DNA of 64,000 nt from Parerythrobacter lacustris (GTDB lineage: Bacteria; Pseudomonadota; Alphaproteobacteria; Sphingomonadales; Sphingomonadaceae), in the NCBI RefSeq assembly GCF_024626475.1, contig NZ_JANKHH010000003.1:434001-498000 (forward strand), given 5' to 3'. A model generated the notes under the pieces. The model had not been told where the DNA came from and made no database searches. It worked only from the letters and a program-made list of their open reading frames with translations. Of the stretch, positions 63,337-64,000 are shown one piece after another. A program made the translations under genes and the position numbers. Each line of letters opens with the position of its first letter. Positions within the stretch are counted from its first letter, which is position 1.

Positions 63337-64000
63337 ATGACTGAAACCAAAAATCAAGAAGGGAGCACCGTGGCCGTCGTCAAAGCAGAAATTACCCGCC
63401 AACTAGCCCACCCTGAAACCGTGAAGGCATTGCTCGACACGACATTCAAGGGGCTGGACGAAGCGACCATGAAGCGAGCCCTGTTGGAGGGAATGCTCCG
63501 CGGCTTCCAATTTCCGGATTTCCTCAAAAAGGACGTGTATGCGATCCCCTACGGCGGGACGTACAGCCTCGTTACCTCGATCGACTACTCCCGGAAGATC
63601 GGGATGAGGAGCGGCGTGATCGGGGTATCTGAGCCGACCTACGAGATGGCCGCCGATGGAACCTCGCCACTCTCCTGCTCCGTCACGGTCAAGCGCCGCG
63701 TAGGCCAGGATATCGGAGAGTTCAGTGCGAAGGTATTCTTCAAGGAGTACACCACTAGCGCAAACCTCTGGAAGTCGAAGCCGCTCACTATGATCGCGAA
63801 GGTTGCTGAGATGCACGCCTACCGCAAAGCGTGCCCTGAGGAGCTTGCGCAAAGCTTTGTGGAAGAGGAGTTTCAAAAGCCAGAAGCACCTGTTCACACG
63901 ACTGCGCACGATATCGATGACCTTCGCCTACAGCTCCAGTCCTGCCTCACAATGGAGGCCCTGGAGAAGCTGTGGGCAGACATTCCGGGCGACGCAAAGA
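63337..64000 (+). CDS. recT: RecT-family phage recombinase (5' part, runs off window)
   Basis: An open frame of 221 codons without stop at the window end. YAIPYGGTYSLVTSIDYSRKIG and LWKSKPLTMIAKVAEMHAYRKAC match the RecT/Bet single-strand annealing family; the latter includes the conserved W...KP..M..K.A pattern. Such proteins pair phage DNA during replication or recombination, usually with a nuclease encoded nearby. ATG 63337 gives the longest form; GTG 63370 has a better AAGGGA ribosome site and may be the true start. Confidence 0.85.
   Translation, partial: MTETKNQEGSTVAVVKAEITRQLAHPETVKALLDTTFKGLDEATMKRALLEGMLRGFQFPDFLKKDVYAIPYGGTYSLVTSIDYSRKIGMRSGVIGVSEPTYEMAADGTSPLSCSVTVKRRVGQDIGEFSAKVFFKEYTTSANLWKSKPLTMIAKVAEMHAYRKACPEELAQSFVEEEFQKPEAPVHTTAHDIDDLRLQLQSCLTMEALEKLWADIPGDAK

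Larger units (their letters stand above)
59632..64000. mobile_element. Left part of a prophage or genomic island at tRNA-Met
   Basis: Phage-type genes (DNA methyltransferase, RusA, RecT, a ribbon-helix-helix protein, hypotheticals) begin directly after tRNA-Met. The codon and base composition becomes visibly more AT-rich, and gene directions alternate. No integrase, structural or lysis gene lies within the window, so the element type is open. Confidence 0.7.

Overview
The window is a high-GC chromosomal segment from an alphaproteobacterium, most likely Sphingomonadales (Erythrobacter-like family). Three things point there. The pyrH-frr-uppS-cdsA-dxr-rseP-bamA-ompH-fabZ cluster lacks the lpxD/lpxA/lpxB genes that flank fabZ in LPS-producing proteobacteria, as expected in a lineage that uses glycosphingolipids. 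Many intergenic gaps carry the palindromic repeats typical of sphingomonads. Several small proteins look lineage-restricted. This assignment rests on recognition of gene order and protein families, not on a database search.

Layout. 1-5 kb: end of an unidentified gene, ubiK, recO-leuB (overlapping), a GT2/GtrA glycosyltransferase converging on a PMT-type mannosyltransferase. 5-12.7 kb: a membrane protein/TetR pair with two palindromic operators between them, metZ, a DUF6628-like protein, a Kelch lipoprotein, a thioredoxin-fold isomerase, and an SDR-chrA pair. 12.8-20.9 kb: S9 peptidase, apaG, a DUF1963 protein divergent from a LysR regulator, a GNAT enzyme, and overlapping metallophosphoesterase and MBL hydrolase genes. 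21-30.5 kb: the envelope/isoprenoid/translation cluster from pyrH to fabZ, then rpmE with its terminator. 31.5 kb: tRNA-His.

31.6-37.6 kb: leucine-dehydrogenase-like gene, then a tightly overlapping cytochrome c maturation operon (ccmC-D-E-F-G-H and a CcmI-like TPR protein). ccmA and ccmB are not beside it. 37.7-46 kb: kup plus a lipoprotein, then on the minus strand dapF-mtaB-ftsY-yciB as one operon, preceded by a GGDEF-EAL protein. 46-53 kb: EVE protein, MFS exporter, pgsA, PilZ protein, rnd-oxyR, and aspS. 53.2-55.5 kb: a three-gene yfiR-yfiN-yfiB-like c-di-GMP module. 55.7-59.5 kb: acpP-fabF-mltG, a 2H phosphoesterase and a cyclic-nucleotide-binding-domain protein.

59.6-64 kb: immediately after the 3' end of a tRNA-Met the character changes to phage-like DNA: a DNA methyltransferase, a convergent PD-(D/E)XK protein that could be its partner nuclease, RusA, an unknown gene, a membrane protein, a tiny ribbon-helix-helix protein with an array of GCACG motifs upstream, and the start of a RecT recombinase running off the window. 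This looks like the left end of a prophage or other island integrated at tRNA-Met; the integrase and right end are outside the window. The unassigned methyltransferase/nuclease pair is the best candidate here for an uncharacterised system.
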